From DASVTU01 sp036387415 (GTDB lineage: Bacteria > Acidobacteriota > Blastocatellia > Pyrinomonadales > Pyrinomonadaceae): a stretch of DNA of 64,000 nt. Both the position numbers and the translations under genes were made by a program. This document shows positions 16,974 to 25,439 of this stretch, one piece after another. The stretch covers positions 1 to 64,000 of the forward strand of contig DASVTU010000003.1 of NCBI GenBank assembly GCA_036387415.1, in the 5' to 3' direction. How positions within the stretch are numbered: position 1 is the stretch's first letter; each line of letters starts with the position of its first letter. The notes under the pieces are model-generated. The model was not told where the DNA came from and searched no databases. It saw only the letters and a program-made list of their open reading frames with translations.

Positions 16974-17993
16974 CTACGGTCTTCCGCCCGCTCCCAACGA
17001 GCAGCAGCCGACGGGACAAACGTCGTGGTTTGCGCCGCGTGTGCCGAGCGAGCGTTTCGGCGTGGCGTCATCCATGCGCTCAAGGATTAACTCTCGAATC
17101 ATCTTGACGAAGACGGGATGCGCGCCGACGGTCGTGGCGCGAATCATGTTGAGGCCAATCTCGTCGGAGAGTTGTCGCGCCTCTGTGTCGAGATCGTAAA
17201 TCACTTCCATGTGGTCTGACACGAAACCGATGGGAGCGATGACGACATCCGTCGCCCCTTCCGCCTTGAGTTGTTTGAGATGGTCGCAGATGTCAGGCTC
17301 AAGCCACGGTTGCATGGGCGAGCCGCTCCGACTCTGAAACACCAGTTGCCAACGCCCGTGCCCCGCGCCTTCAGCGACGAGGCGACAGGTTTCCATGAGT
17401 TGTGTGTGGTAATCGGAGTTCGTCGCCATCGTCTGCGGGATGCTGTGTGCGGTGAAAGCGACGCGGGCGGCGCGGCGTCTGTCTACCGGCATCTGGTTCA
17501 AAGCGGCGATTAAATGTTCGACGTTGGGTTCGATGAAGCCGGGATGATTGTAGAAAACGCGCAGCTTATCGACGCGCGGCGCACGCTCACCGACCTCCGC
17601 ACGCGCGCGTTCGATGTCTTCGAGATACTGGCGACAACCCGAAAAAGAACTGTAAGCGGACGTGACGAAAGCGAGCGCGTGTTGGATGCCGTCGCTTGCC
17701 ATCTGCTTGAGCGTGTCAGCGAGCATGGGATGCCAGTTGCGGTTGCCCCAGTAGACGGGCAGGCGCGGGCCGTTGTCGGCCAGTTCTTTTTCCAACGCGG
17801 CGATGAGCCGACGATTCTGCTCGTTAATCGGACTGACGCCGCCGAAGAGTTCGTAGTGATGAGCGACGGCGCGCATTCTTTCCGTCGGCACGTTTCTGCC
17901 GCGCAAGACATTTTCAAGAAACGGCATCACTTCTTCCATCGCCTCCGGCCCGCCGAAGGAGAGAAGCAAAAGAGCATCGTAAGTTTGGTTCAT
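16974..17993 (-). CDS. hemH: Ferrochelatase
   Basis: This 339-residue enzyme inserts ferrous iron into a porphyrin, next to HemY in the pathway. The start at 17993 (MNQTYDALLLLSFGGPEAME) is preferred; eight codons more are open upstream, but that stretch belongs to a repeat and has no ribosome site, while AAGGG precedes 17993. Conserved features include LLSFGGPE at the N-terminus, the metal-ligand His in FTAHSIPQTM, and PIGFVSDHMEVIYDLDTEA with the conserved Glu. The C-terminus carries four Cys (HDVCPVGCC and nearby), which in some ferrochelatases bind a 2Fe-2S cluster; whether that holds here is unclear. The gene lies between hemE and hemY on the same strand. Confidence 0.93.
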   Translation of the reverse strand: MNQTYDALLLLSFGGPEAMEEVMPFLENVLRGRNVPTERMRAVAHHYELFGGVSPINEQNRRLIAALEKELADNGPRLPVYWGNRNWHPMLADTLKQMASDGIQHALAFVTSAYSSFSGCRQYLEDIERARAEVGERAPRVDKLRVFYNHPGFIEPNVEHLIAALNQMPVDRRRAARVAFTAHSIPQTMATNSDYHTQLMETCRLVAEGAGHGRWQLVFQSRSGSPMQPWLEPDICDHLKQLKAEGATDVVIAPIGFVSDHMEVIYDLDTEARQLSDEIGLNMIRATTVGAHPVFVKMIRELILERMDDATPKRSLGTRGANHDVCPVGCCSLGAGGRP

Positions 17994-18028
17994 AAAACCC
18001 TTATGAGATTGATTCATTGATTTATCGG

Positions 18029-18070
18029 TTCATTGCCTCATTGAAAGCAATGACTAAATGAGACAATGAA
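18029..18070. repeat. Word-type inverted repeat between hemE and hemH
   Basis: TTCATTGCCTCATT (18029-18042) pairs with AATGAGACAATGAA (18057-18070) with one mismatch. Further TGATTCATTGA words flank it on the left. The element abuts the hemE stop at 18071 and lies about 35 bases before the hemH start, so it is within a probable operon rather than at its end. Confidence 0.7.
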
Positions 18071-19138
18071 TCAATTCCGTTGGCTCATCTCATGCACGGC
18101 TTCGACGAGCGCGACGACCGTTTCAACAGGCGTTTCGGGCAGGATGCCGTGACCGAGATTGAAGATGTGGCCGGGGCGTCCCTGCGCTTGTTCGAGTATG
18201 CGGCGCGCGTGCGCGCGAACGGTTTCGACGTTTGAGAAGAGGACGACCGGATCGAGGTTGCCCATGACGGCGATGTCTCCGAGTCGTCGCCACGCCTCGC
18301 CGAGACGCACGCGCCAGTCGAGGCCGATCACGTCGCCTCCGGCTTCGCGTTGGAGTTCGAGCAGAGTCGCCGTGCCTGTGCCGAAGTGGATGACGGGCGT
18401 GCCGCGCGTGATGTTTTCGATGACGTAGCGCGTGTGCGGCAAGACGTACTGGCGGTAATCGTCGGGGCTGAGCGCGCCGACCCATGAGTCGAAAAGTTGG
18501 ACGGCTTGTGCTCCGGCGTTAATCTGCGCGTTGAGATAACGCGCGAGCGCACGCGCTATCAGCGACATCATGGCGTGCCACGCGCCGCCGTCTTCGTACA
18601 TCAGGGTTTTGGTGTGGACGTAGTTTTTGGATGCGCCGCCTTCGATGATGTATGAAGCGAGCGTGAAGGGTGCGCCCGCGAAACCGATGAGCGGCAGGTT
18701 GGGGCGCAAGGCGCGGCGCGTGATGGAGATAGCCTGATAGACGTAATCGAGCGCGCTCACGTCTTCGACTTCGATTAGTCTCCCGACATCGCGCGGGGTG
18801 CGGACGGGATTATGAATCACGGGGCCTTCGCCTTTAGCGAATTCGAGTTGGAGGCCGAGGGGTTCGAGGATGAGAAGGATATCGGCGAAGATGATGGCGG
18901 CATCTACGCCGAGGCGTTCGGCGGCGTAGACGGTCACTTCGGAGGCGAGTTCCGGCGTCTTGCAGAGTTCGAGAAACGACATGCGTGCGCGCACTTCGCG
19001 GTACTCGCGCATGTAGCGTCCGGCTTGGCGCATCAACCAGACGGGCGTGTAAGGCACAGGCTCGCGGCGACAGGCGCGCATGAAAGGGCTGTCGCGGAGC
19101 GCATCGGGGAGGCTGCTGGTGGTCTCGTCGCTCGTCAT
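18071..19138 (-). CDS. hemE: Uroporphyrinogen decarboxylase
   Basis: This 355-residue cytosolic enzyme converts uroporphyrinogen III to coproporphyrinogen III. Near the N-terminus it has the invariant PVWLMRQAGRYMREYREVR, whose Arg residues bind the substrate carboxylates. FADILLILEPLGL and FAGAPFTLASYIIEGG follow, with the VQLFDSWVGALSPDDY block and IHFGTGTATLL after that. The length is normal for the family. It is the first gene of hemE-hemH-hemY on the minus strand, which holds the last steps of heme synthesis. The region upstream of its start contains another long inverted repeat rather than an obvious promoter. Confidence 0.96.
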   Translation of the reverse strand: MTSDETTSSLPDALRDSPFMRACRREPVPYTPVWLMRQAGRYMREYREVRARMSFLELCKTPELASEVTVYAAERLGVDAAIIFADILLILEPLGLQLEFAKGEGPVIHNPVRTPRDVGRLIEVEDVSALDYVYQAISITRRALRPNLPLIGFAGAPFTLASYIIEGGASKNYVHTKTLMYEDGGAWHAMMSLIARALARYLNAQINAGAQAVQLFDSWVGALSPDDYRQYVLPHTRYVIENITRGTPVIHFGTGTATLLELQREAGGDVIGLDWRVRLGEAWRRLGDIAVMGNLDPVVLFSNVETVRAHARRILEQAQGRPGHIFNLGHGILPETPVETVVALVEAVHEMSQRN

Positions 19139-19272
19139 CGCGGTGTCCGTACCTCGTCGGTAATTTGTGAAACCATTGGATTAAGAGTACCGTTTAATGT
19201 TTCCGCCACGGTCGCGCTTCTGTGATTTATGTGTCAGTTAAAAGACTACAACAGAACCACGCGCGACGCGAT

Positions 19273-19432
19273 TGCGGAATGCGGATTTCGGAATGGAAGA
19301 AATTGATACATTGATTCGTCGGTACATTGATTCATTGTTTTATTGGCTCATGGCTTTAGATAATCGACCGCTCTTAGACTTCAATGAGTCAATGAATCAA
19401 TGAGTCAATGACTAAATCCTAATCATTCCGCA
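19273..19432. repeat. Nested word-type inverted repeat between hemE and the sigma factor gene
   Basis: An outer arm TGCGGAATG (19273-19281) pairs with CATTCCGCA (19424-19432). An inner arm CATTGATTCATTG (19325-19337) pairs with CAATGAATCAATG (19390-19402). The space between is filled with variants of the same TCAATGA word. The inner words match those of the element at 18029-18070. The gap between hemE and the sigma gene (about 354 bases) holds nothing else I can recognise apart from expected divergent promoters. Confidence 0.65.
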
Positions 19433-19492
19433 GTTGGTAAATTCTTGCCACAAAACAGGCTACGGTGGTGTTTGCAGTATGTGAGCGGCGTT

Positions 19493-20071
19493 ATGAGCGA
19501 ACCAGCGAGAGCCTTGATGTACTCTGTGTCACAGACGATGGAACGAGAAGCAGCCCCCACGCTCGTCTTCGACGACGCTTTTACGCTGCATCATCGCGCC
19601 GTGTATCGCACGGCCTACGCGGTCGTGCGCGATGTGGGGCTGGCAGAGGATGTCACACAGGAGGTCTTTCTCAAGCTCTATCATCACATGGACGCCGTGC
19701 CCGGCGACGAATTGCTGCGGGCGTGGCTCCTTCGTGTGGCGATAAACGTTGCACGCAATACTCTTAGAGGGCGCAGTAGGGCTAATGCGCGCGAAGAGGA
19801 GTTTGCCAAAAGTGCGACGGCGGGGACGGACGGGGTGACGACGGCGCTCGATGTAGATTACGAACGACGGACACAGATTGAGGAGGCGCGTCGCGCGCTC
19901 GACCATATCAAGGAACCGATGCGGAGTTGTTTATTGTTGAAAGAACAGGGGTTATCGTATCGCGAAATCGCTTCGGCGCTATCGGTCAACGAAGTCAACG
20001 TCGGGAGTTTGGTGGCACGCGGACGAAAGGAATTTGCGAGGGTGTACGGAAAGATTGGAGGACGCCGATGA
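19493..20071 (+). CDS. ECF-type RNA polymerase sigma factor
   Basis: This sigma factor is 192 residues from the ATG at 19493; starts at 19517 or 19538 are also possible because no ribosome site is decisive. Region 2 is LHHRAVYRTAYAVVRDVGLA followed by EDVTQEVFLKLYHHMD, with the LLRAWLLRVAINVARN block for promoter melting. Region 4 is CLLLKEQGLSYREIASALSV, a helix-turn-helix for the -35 element. It would direct polymerase to a stress or envelope regulon, probably including its own operon. The stop overlaps the start of the anti-sigma gene (ATGA), indicating translational coupling. Three DUF4097 genes follow and are candidate targets. Confidence 0.92.
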   Translation: MSEPARALMYSVSQTMEREAAPTLVFDDAFTLHHRAVYRTAYAVVRDVGLAEDVTQEVFLKLYHHMDAVPGDELLRAWLLRVAINVARNTLRGRSRANAREEEFAKSATAGTDGVTTALDVDYERRTQIEEARRALDHIKEPMRSCLLLKEQGLSYREIASALSVNEVNVGSLVARGRKEFARVYGKIGGRR

Positions 20072-21069
20072 AAAATTGTCTGGACGAAGGAACATTACAG
20101 GCTTATCTGGACGGCGAACTCTCTCCCGCCACGATGAAAGATGCGGCAGCGCACGCCGCCGCCTGCGACGCCTGCGCCGACGCCGTGCGCGAGGCCGAGG
20201 CCGAACTTTCGATGTTTGCCGCCGCTTTTGCCTACGAGGATGCGGTCGTCGTGCCCTCTGCGCGTCTGCGCGAACGGCTCGATGCTTCTATCGCAGAACT
20301 TCAACCCTCTGCGCCGCCACCCCACGCCGCGACCATGACCGACGCTAAACCTAACTTGCGCCAGTGGTTGGCGACGCTCGCGGCATCTTTCACGCTCTCG
20401 CCCGCGCGTGCCACGGCTTTCGCCACGCTCGCCGCGATTGTCGTCATCGGCGTCATCATCGCCAACGTGCGTACGCCGGAGATTGATAAAGCGCCGACGG
20501 AAATGGCCTCTAACAAAGAAAATTCCGCGTCTGTCAGCACGACGACAAACGTGCAGAACGCGAATGACAGAGACCTAGCAACGTCGCAGGGCGCGGCACG
20601 TGTACCGCAAGTCGTTGAGTCGAACGGAGATAACGCTGTCACGTCGCCGCGTCGCGGTGTCGGCGTGGAGATGGTCAAGGCGAGTTCGCGGCAAGTTCGC
20701 GCGAAGTGTCAGCCGCAGACGCGCACGATGGCGGCGGAGAGCAACGTCGCCAAAGCCACCGACGGCGCGCGTCCGTCAGACGAGAAGGAATTGGCTCTGC
20801 CGGGTGAGGAGAATTATCTGATAGCGATTGCGTCGCTCAATCGTGTCATCGAGGCGGGCGGCGACGTGGCTTTGCGTCCCGCTCTGCGTGCGGATTTGGA
20901 GCGCAACGTCGCGGAATTGGACAAGGCCATCACCGCCTCGCGCCGCAAGGCTCAGCGCAACCCGCAGGACAAGGACGCCAAAGATTTTCTCTTCGCGGCT
21001 TACCAATCGAAGGTCGAACTGTTGACCACCGTGGCAGACCAGACGCAGATGGCCGCGCTCGGACGTTGA
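20068..21069 (+). CDS. Anti-sigma factor with N-terminal zf-HC2 domain and one transmembrane helix
   Basis: This 333-residue protein starts in a 4-base overlap with the sigma gene, with GGAGG before the ATG. The N-terminus is CLDEGTLQAYLDGEL followed by a His-x3-Cys-x2-Cys zinc motif (AAHAAACDACA), the anti-sigma zinc-binding domain that clamps ECF sigma factors. A single membrane helix (ATLAAIVVIGVIIANV) lies near residue 130. The outer part is a long Ser/Thr/Asn-rich linker, then a helical region with LIAIASLNRVIEAGG and an ELDKAITASRRKAQ coiled segment. It should hold the sigma factor at the inner membrane until an envelope signal releases it. Confidence 0.88.
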   Translation: MKNCLDEGTLQAYLDGELSPATMKDAAAHAAACDACADAVREAEAELSMFAAAFAYEDAVVVPSARLRERLDASIAELQPSAPPPHAATMTDAKPNLRQWLATLAASFTLSPARATAFATLAAIVVIGVIIANVRTPEIDKAPTEMASNKENSASVSTTTNVQNANDRDLATSQGAARVPQVVESNGDNAVTSPRRGVGVEMVKASSRQVRAKCQPQTRTMAAESNVAKATDGARPSDEKELALPGEENYLIAIASLNRVIEAGGDVALRPALRADLERNVAELDKAITASRRKAQRNPQDKDAKDFLFAAYQSKVELLTTVADQTQMAALGR

Positions 21070-21188
21070 TGCGAAACGTCGCCGACGAACGCGACGTGAA
21101 AATTTCTTAACCGATGTCGGTGTGAAACTTGAAGGCGAGACGTTAACTGGAATTCATCGCAATAATTGTTGAATTGGAATCATCGAAA

Positions 21189-22181
21189 ATGAAGCTGAAC
21201 CGTTTACTAATCACCGCCGCTCTGCTGCTCGCACTGGCTTCGCCGGGCGCGGCCTTCGCCGCCGATACGTCGGCGCGGCATCAGGCCGAAGAAGACGAGC
21301 AGAAGGCCGACGCACGCGCGAAGAGCACGGCGGCTGAATCTGACGTGATTGTCAATCTCTGTGTGGAATCGGGCGACGTGGTGGTGCATGGTTGGGACAA
21401 ACGCGAAATACGCGCGCGTGCCGACGATGCGGCGCGTCTCGAAATTCGTCCGTCGGAAGCGACAGGCGGCGCGGCCAAGCCTGCCAAGCGCGTCGAAGTG
21501 CTCATCTCGAATTCGGACGAGGGCGAGATGATTACGGGCGGCTGCGTCGGCTCAAGCAACGTCGTTTTGGACGTGCCGCGCGGCGCGACGGTGGTGTTGA
21601 AGGTGCGGAGCGGCGACGTGGAGGTTGGCGACGTGGCCGAAGCCCGCATCGAATCCTTGAGCGGCGACATCGGCGTGAGCGGTATCAGTCGTGCGCTCGA
21701 AGTTGAAAGCATCAGCGGCAACCTCTCTCTCAAGAATTCGAGCGGGCGCATTCGCGTGCGTTCCTACAGCGGCACCGTGGACGCCCTAGACGTGCGACCA
21801 AAGGAAGACACCGACTACTTCATCGCACGCGCGACGAGCGGTGACGTGAACCTCGACCGCGTGACGCACACGCGCATCGAAGCCAACACGTTGAGCGGCG
21901 ATGTCAACGTCGCGGGCGCACTCGCGCGCGGCGGCAGTTACGATTTCAAAACTCATTCCGGCAGCGTCGCGCTGACGCTGCCCTCCGATTCTTCCTTCAA
22001 ACTCAACGCCAGAGTCGTCGCCGAAGGCGAAATCATCACAGACTTTCTCGTCAAGACCGCGAGCGGCGCGCAACCCCTCAAGGAACTCTCGCAAGGGCGT
22101 CTCATCGGAACCGTCGGCACGGGCGACGCCGAACTCACTCTCTTATCCTTCAGCGGCACGCTCCATCTCAAAAAGAAGTAG
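21189..22181 (+). CDS. DUF4097 family exported beta-helix protein (first of three)
   Basis: This 330-residue protein has a signal peptide (LLITAALLLALASPGAAFAA) and then a repetitive beta-strand domain: VIVNLCVESGDVVVHGWDK, RSGDVEVGDVAEARIESLSG, then ISGNLSLKNSSGRIRV and SGDVNLDRVTHTRIEANTLS. Units spaced about 20 residues with SGD/SGN turns are the hallmark of DUF4097 right-handed helices (also called putative adhesins). The true function of the family is unknown. The start at 21189 is chosen over a TTG at 21174 because it gives a standard signal peptide. It is the first gene after the sigma/anti-sigma pair, and two paralogues follow, suggesting an envelope-stress regulon. Confidence 0.85.
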   Translation: MKLNRLLITAALLLALASPGAAFAADTSARHQAEEDEQKADARAKSTAAESDVIVNLCVESGDVVVHGWDKREIRARADDAARLEIRPSEATGGAAKPAKRVEVLISNSDEGEMITGGCVGSSNVVLDVPRGATVVLKVRSGDVEVGDVAEARIESLSGDIGVSGISRALEVESISGNLSLKNSSGRIRVRSYSGTVDALDVRPKEDTDYFIARATSGDVNLDRVTHTRIEANTLSGDVNVAGALARGGSYDFKTHSGSVALTLPSDSSFKLNARVVAEGEIITDFLVKTASGAQPLKELSQGRLIGTVGTGDAELTLLSFSGTLHLKKK

Positions 22182-22218
22182 GCTGCGAGGCGGGCAGGAG
22201 GGATGAACATAAGGGGCA

Positions 22219-22300
22219 GAGGTTAAATGGGGAAACGGTGAAAGGGAATGAGAATGAGACTTACCCCTTTACCCTTTGCCCATTTTCCTGTTTCCCCTTT
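22219..22300. repeat. Word-type intergenic inverted repeat
   Basis: AAATGGGGAAAC (22225-22236) pairs with GTTTCCCCTTTT (22290-22301) with a mismatch. The flanks repeat AAAGGG-type words on the left and ACCCTTT or CCCATTTTCC words on the right. The style and several words match the element at 13077-13153. It lies in the 266-base gap between the first and second DUF4097 genes. Confidence 0.5.
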
Positions 22301-22447
22301 TACTCCTTCGTACTCCTTTTTTTCTCTGTTTTCCTAAAGATTTTCTGCCACAAAACTCGCGCGTGCGGTGTTCATAGGTTGAGCGGACGGAAAATTGGAA
22401 GCTTAAAAGTTCGACCGAGCCGAGACTGTCTGGAAAGGATAGATAAG

Positions 22448-23347
22448 ATGAAGCGACATGAGATGTTGGCGCGTGCGACGAAAGTGATGTTGATGTCAAT
22501 CGTCATGCTTGGTGCCACCGTGCAACTGACGGGCGCGTGCAACTACCGCGAGACGGAAAGCGAAAGCGTTGCCGCAGTAGCAGCGACGATGACGCCGACC
22601 GACAATCAAGCGGCGATGGCAGACAACGACCAGAACGAGTTTCGCTGGCGCAAGCAGCTTGCGGCGGGACGCGTTATTGAGATTAAAGGCGTCAACGGTA
22701 ACGTGCGCGCCGAGGCGGCTGCAGGCGGCGAAGCCGAAGTGGTGGCGACCAAGCGCGGACGCAAGAGTAATCCGAGCGAAGTCGAAATCCGTCTTCTCGA
22801 ACATGCGGGCGGCGTCACGATTTGCGCCGTCTATCCGAGCGGCGACGCGTCTCGCCCGAACGGATGCGAGCCGGGCGATGCGTGGCGTTCGCACACGCGC
22901 AACAATGATGTCGTGGTCGAGTTCGTCGTCCGTGTTCCGGCAGGAGTACGTTTCGATGGTCGCACGGTCAACGGCGAAGTCGAAGCCCGCTCGCTCGGCG
23001 CGGATGTCCGCGCGCATACGGTCAACGGCGGAATCGAAGTTTCGACGCGCGGCTATGTCGAAGCCAAGACGGTCAACGGTTCGATTAACGCACGCTTCGG
23101 CAACGCCAATTGGACGGGCATGCTCGACTTTGAAACCGTCAACGGCAGCATCGAACTCGAACTGCCCGCCGATACGAGCACCGACGTGCGCGCCGAAACT
23201 CTCAACGGCGATGTCACGACCGATTTTCCCATCAGCGTGCAGGGCAACTATAGCAAACGCAAGATGTCGGGCGTCATCGGCGCGGGCGGGCGTGAACTCG
23301 CGCTCAAGACCGTTAACGGAGCGATTCGAATACGACGCGCGCCTTAG
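22448..23347 (+). CDS. DUF4097 family protein (second of three), probable lipoprotein
   Basis: This 299-residue protein starts at 22448, where AAAGGA stands about 10 bases upstream; the open frame from 22238 runs through a repeat and is not used. The signal is a hydrophobic run with VQLTGACN, giving a probable lipidated Cys near residue 30, though Ala at -1 with Thr at -3 is not the best lipobox. The mature domain is a DUF4097 helix made of units ending in VNG: EIKGVNGNVRAEA, DGRTVNGEVEARS, RAHTVNGGIEVS, EAKTVNGSINARF, FETVNGSIELELP, LKTVNGAIRIR. The turn is VNG here rather than the SGD of the first paralogue. Function unknown; envelope-anchored. Confidence 0.83.
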   Translation: MKRHEMLARATKVMLMSIVMLGATVQLTGACNYRETESESVAAVAATMTPTDNQAAMADNDQNEFRWRKQLAAGRVIEIKGVNGNVRAEAAAGGEAEVVATKRGRKSNPSEVEIRLLEHAGGVTICAVYPSGDASRPNGCEPGDAWRSHTRNNDVVVEFVVRVPAGVRFDGRTVNGEVEARSLGADVRAHTVNGGIEVSTRGYVEAKTVNGSINARFGNANWTGMLDFETVNGSIELELPADTSTDVRAETLNGDVTTDFPISVQGNYSKRKMSGVIGAGGRELALKTVNGAIRIRRAP

Positions 23348-23378
23348 AGGAATAGCCACAGAGTCACAAAAGTAATAA

Positions 23379-23463
23379 CCACGGAGACACGGCGGCACAA
23401 AGGCAGGATAATAGTTTCAGCATCATTCATTTGTTCACTCCGTGTCTCTCGCGTCTCCGTTGG
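23379..23463. repeat. Word-type intergenic repeat with CACGGAGACACGG words
   Basis: GAGACACGG (23384-23392) is complementary to CCGTGTCTC (23440-23448). The wider ACCACGGAGACAC and GCGTCTCCGTTGG segments also mirror each other imperfectly. Words of the form CACAGAGACACGG are scattered between the second and third DUF4097 genes. It differs in sequence from the other intergenic repeats but shares their construction. Confidence 0.5.
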
Positions 23464-23528
23464 CAGGTTTTGAAATGAGTTTTTAAGTTGTGGGGCAGAC
23501 AAAAGCGATGTCGGAAAAGGAAATCAAG

Positions 23529-25439
23529 ATGCAGACGAAAAGATGGATATTGAGAGCGGGATTGGCGGCGGCCACAATTGTCTTGTTGTTGACATCGGCG
23601 GACACGCGGATGTTTGCACAGGGACAGGGGCGCGAGGAATTGCGCGAGGAGTTTCATCGCACTTATCCGCTCGCGGCGGGCGGACGCGTGACGCTGGAAA
23701 ATATACAGGGCGCGGTTCGCATCGTGGCCTGGGAACGCAATGAGGTGCGCGTCGATGCGGTCAAGCGCGCGTACACGGCGGAGCGTCTGGCGGAGGCCGA
23801 AATCAGAATCGAGGCGAACGCCGACGCCATCCGCATCAAGACCAAGTATCCGTTTGATTCGACCACTTGGAACAATGACGAGCCGCGACGCTACAACAAT
23901 CCGGCGGCGGTCGATTACACACTCACCGTCCCGCGCGGCGCGCAACTCGACCAGATTAATCTTGTCAACGGCGCGCTCGACATCGAAGGCGTCAGGGGCG
24001 ATGTCAACGCCAATTCTGTCAACGGACAGGTGAAGGCGCGCGGGTTGGCGGGGCGTGCGCGTCTCTCTGTCGTCAACGGTCGCCTCGATGCCGTCTTCGA
24101 CCACATCGACGAAACCAAGACCGTCGAACTCTCTTCGGTCAACGGCCAGTTGAATCTCACTATCCCTTCCGACGCCAACGCAGAACTCCGCGTCAACACC
24201 GTGCACGGCGCTATCAACAACGATTTTGGCCTACCCGTCCGGCGTGGCGAGTATGTCGGGCGCGAACTGGCGGGCAGACTCGGACGCGGCGGCGCGTTCG
24301 TCAAACTTAACAGCGTCAACGGTCAGGTCACGATTCGTTACGCGCGCGACGGGCGCGGCGTCAGCCCCGTCACCAATCTCCTGTCGGAGACGCCGCGCGA
24401 TGACGACGATGATGAGGACGTGGCTAGTGAAATCAATCAGGAACTCAACCGTGAGTTAGGCGAGAAAATCGGCAAGGAAGTCGATAAAGAAGTCCGCAAA
24501 GAGATGCAGAAGGCGCAGAAGGATATTGCGCGCGAGACGAGGAACGCGGCGCGCGAAGCCGCACGCGCAGAGCGTGATGCGGCGCGCGTGAGGGTGCGTC
24601 CGCGCGTTGACGTGAACGTCGAGCCGCACATCCACATCGAAGGGCATGAGGGCAGCGACTACGACGGCGACACGCATCGTATCGAGCAGGAGTCAAAGAG
24701 TTTTCCGGCGACGGGCGTTCCGCGCGTACGCGTCGAAACTTTCGACGGACACATCACAGTCCATTCATGGGATAAGCCGGAGGTGATGTTTACCGCCTCC
24801 AAACGCGCGCACGACGAACGCGAGATGCAGGGCATCAAATTGCGTGCGGAGCAACGCGGCGACGAAGTTTCCCTCGTCGCGGAGTTCGATAAATCTTTCA
24901 GCCGCGAAGTGAAGCGCGAGGGCAATCGCATCGTCTCCTTCAGTTCGGGCGCGACGGTGCACTACGACGTTTACGTGCCGCGCAACGCCGCCGTGCGCGC
25001 ATCATCCGGCGACGGTCGTCTACGCATTGAGGGCGTCAACGGCGAAGTCGAATTGCAGACTGGCGACGGCGCGATTGATGTAAGCAATGGACGCGGGCGC
25101 GTCCGCGCGCAGACGGGCGACGGACGCATCAGCATCACCGATTTTGAAGGCGCCGCCGACGCGCGCACAGGCGATGGTCGCATTACACTCGACGGGCGTT
25201 TCGCCCAACTCGCCGCGCAGACGGGCGACGGCTCCATTTCGCTCGCGCTTCCATCCGACACCAATGCAACCATCGAAACCAATGCCGAAACAGTCAGCAG
25301 CGACGGCATGGCGGCGGCAGAAGATGGAAACGAATCGGGCGACGGTGAACGACGCGTGCGGCGTTGGCGCGTCGGTCGCGGCGGAAATCTATTCACGCTT
25401 CGCACGGGCGACGGGCAAATCATCCTGCGTCAACGCTGA
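23529..25439 (+). CDS. DUF4097 family protein with two beta-helix domains and a charged coiled-coil insert (third of three)
   Basis: This 636-residue exported protein starts at 23529 (AAGGA upstream; frame open from 23490). The signal peptide ends near RMFAQ. The first DUF4097 domain (about 40-285) uses VNG turns (LENIQGAVRIV, LVNGALDIEGV, LSSVNGQLNLTIP, LNSVNGQVTIR). It is followed by an acidic run DDDDDEDVASE and a strongly charged heptad-like helix (about 305-365; EKIGKEVDKEVRKEMQKAQK). A His-containing spacer precedes a second DUF4097 domain (about 395-636) whose turns are SGDGR/TGDGR (ASSGDGRLRIEGV, QTGDGAIDVSNGR, LRTGDGQIILRQR). It looks like a fusion of two diverged units joined by a coiled coil, which may span or oligomerise. 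Function unknown. Confidence 0.83.
   Translation: MQTKRWILRAGLAAATIVLLLTSADTRMFAQGQGREELREEFHRTYPLAAGGRVTLENIQGAVRIVAWERNEVRVDAVKRAYTAERLAEAEIRIEANADAIRIKTKYPFDSTTWNNDEPRRYNNPAAVDYTLTVPRGAQLDQINLVNGALDIEGVRGDVNANSVNGQVKARGLAGRARLSVVNGRLDAVFDHIDETKTVELSSVNGQLNLTIPSDANAELRVNTVHGAINNDFGLPVRRGEYVGRELAGRLGRGGAFVKLNSVNGQVTIRYARDGRGVSPVTNLLSETPRDDDDDEDVASEINQELNRELGEKIGKEVDKEVRKEMQKAQKDIARETRNAAREAARAERDAARVRVRPRVDVNVEPHIHIEGHEGSDYDGDTHRIEQESKSFPATGVPRVRVETFDGHITVHSWDKPEVMFTASKRAHDEREMQGIKLRAEQRGDEVSLVAEFDKSFSREVKREGNRIVSFSSGATVHYDVYVPRNAAVRASSGDGRLRIEGVNGEVELQTGDGAIDVSNGRGRVRAQTGDGRISITDFEGAADARTGDGRITLDGRFAQLAAQTGDGSISLALPSDTNATIETNAETVSSDGMAAAEDGNESGDGERRVRRWRVGRGGNLFTLRTGDGQIILRQR

Noticed and set aside
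22238..22447. Extension of the second DUF4097 gene to an upstream start
   Set aside because: The extra 70 codons read through a word-type repeat and have no ribosome site, while 22448 has one and gives a lipoprotein signal.
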